Shown here: piece after piece, positions 5,170-5,327 of the stretch | Layout: the number at the start of each line of letters is the position of its first letter | Numbering within the stretch: position 1 is the first letter of the stretch | DNA from: an uncultured Oscillospiraceae bacterium | Lineage (GTDB): Bacteria; Bacillota; Clostridia; Oscillospirales; Ruminococcaceae | Direction of reading: 5' to 3' | Length of the DNA: 5,327 nt | NCBI GenBank assembly: GCA_910588145.1 | Contig: CAJUPO010000028.1 | Coordinates: 1-5,327 of the forward strand | Program-made: the position numbers and the translations under genes | The notes under the pieces: model-generated | The model's input: the letters and a program-made list of their open reading frames with translations, nothing else | What the model was told of the DNA's origin: nothing | Database searches by the model: none

Positions 5170-5327
5170 ATGACGGATATTATCGTGGCTCTTATCGCAC
5201 TTGTCGGAACACTTGGGGGCTCGCTTTGCGGTATATTGGTATCATCGAAAATGACTAATTACCGGCTGCACCAGCTTGAAAAGAAAGTAGACAAGCATAA
5301 CAATTTTGCAGAAAAGATTCCTTTAAT
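5170..5327 (+). CDS. Holin/XhlA-like membrane protein, cut by window edge
   Basis: The first 52 codons of a gene running past the right edge. The N-terminus is one hydrophobic segment (about residues 4-25, I-I-V-A-L-I-A-L-V-G-T-L-G-G-S-L-C-G-I-L-V-S) with glycines and small residues, followed by the charged segment T-N-Y-R-L-H-Q-L-E-K-K-V-D-K-H-N-N-F (29-46), the start of an amphipathic helix or coiled coil. This layout and the L-E-K-K-V-D-K-H-N motif are shared by small phage membrane proteins found next to holins and endolysins in Clostridia, often grouped with XhlA/hemolysin-like or holin-like proteins. An AAAGGAGA (5158-5164) lies 5 nt before the ATG, and the gene follows the fibre stop by 12 nt, so it belongs to the same operon and opens the lysis cassette. 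It could instead be an antiholin or accessory protein. Confidence 0.7.
   Translation, partial: MTDIIVALIALVGTLGGSLCGILVSSKMTNYRLHQLEKKVDKHNNFAEKIPL

Noticed and set aside
1..5327. CRISPR array, tRNA, rRNA or insertion sequence
   Set aside because: No regularly spaced direct repeats, no cloverleaf-like segment and no transposase motif could be found on either strand.

Overview
The window is the baseplate and tail-fibre end of a contractile-tail prophage, or of a phage tail-like particle, from a Gram-positive bacterium. A Clostridia host (Ruminococcaceae/Lachnospiraceae type) is likely. This rests on strong AGGAGG-type ribosome binding sites, moderate to low GC, heavy AGA/AGG arginine codon use, and a gene order that follows the PBSX/xkd module of Firmicutes: LysM protein, XkdQ, XkdR, XkdS, XkdT, XkdU, tail fibre, holin-like protein. 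The family names come from recognising conserved motifs in the translated proteins; no database search was run.

Layout. Positions 1-363 are a disorganised left flank. The minus strand holds a 27-codon mini-ORF (42-125) and the C-terminal tail of another gene (ending at 162). The plus strand holds the C-terminal tail of a different gene (ending at 358). From 364 to the right edge everything is on the plus strand and tightly packed, with gaps or overlaps of -17 to +12 nt and no visible internal promoter or terminator, so it reads as one operon. The genes are an N-terminally truncated XkdP-like LysM protein (364-771), XkdQ-like hub protein (784-1746), XkdR/DUF2577 (1759-2004), XkdS/DUF2634 gp25-like (2009-2416), XkdT/baseplate J (2417-3472), XkdU/DUF2313 (3456-4058, TTG start), a small unrecognised protein (4049-4351), a tail fibre with a typical clostridial adaptor (4351-5157), and a holin/XhlA-like membrane protein cut by the window edge (5170 onward).

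How they work together. XkdP and XkdQ homologues form the central hub under the tail tube. XkdR and XkdS join hub and tube to the wedge. XkdT and XkdU build the wedge arms, and the fibre binds the cell surface. The holin-like protein begins the lysis cassette, which presumably continues to the right with an endolysin.

The most notable point is the left end. In this module XkdP is normally preceded by the tape-measure gene and carries about 75-80 more N-terminal residues. Here both are absent, replaced by fragments of unrelated genes on both strands. This is a deletion or rearrangement breakpoint (a decaying prophage) or an assembly chimera. I see no convincing evidence of a new system in the tail genes themselves.
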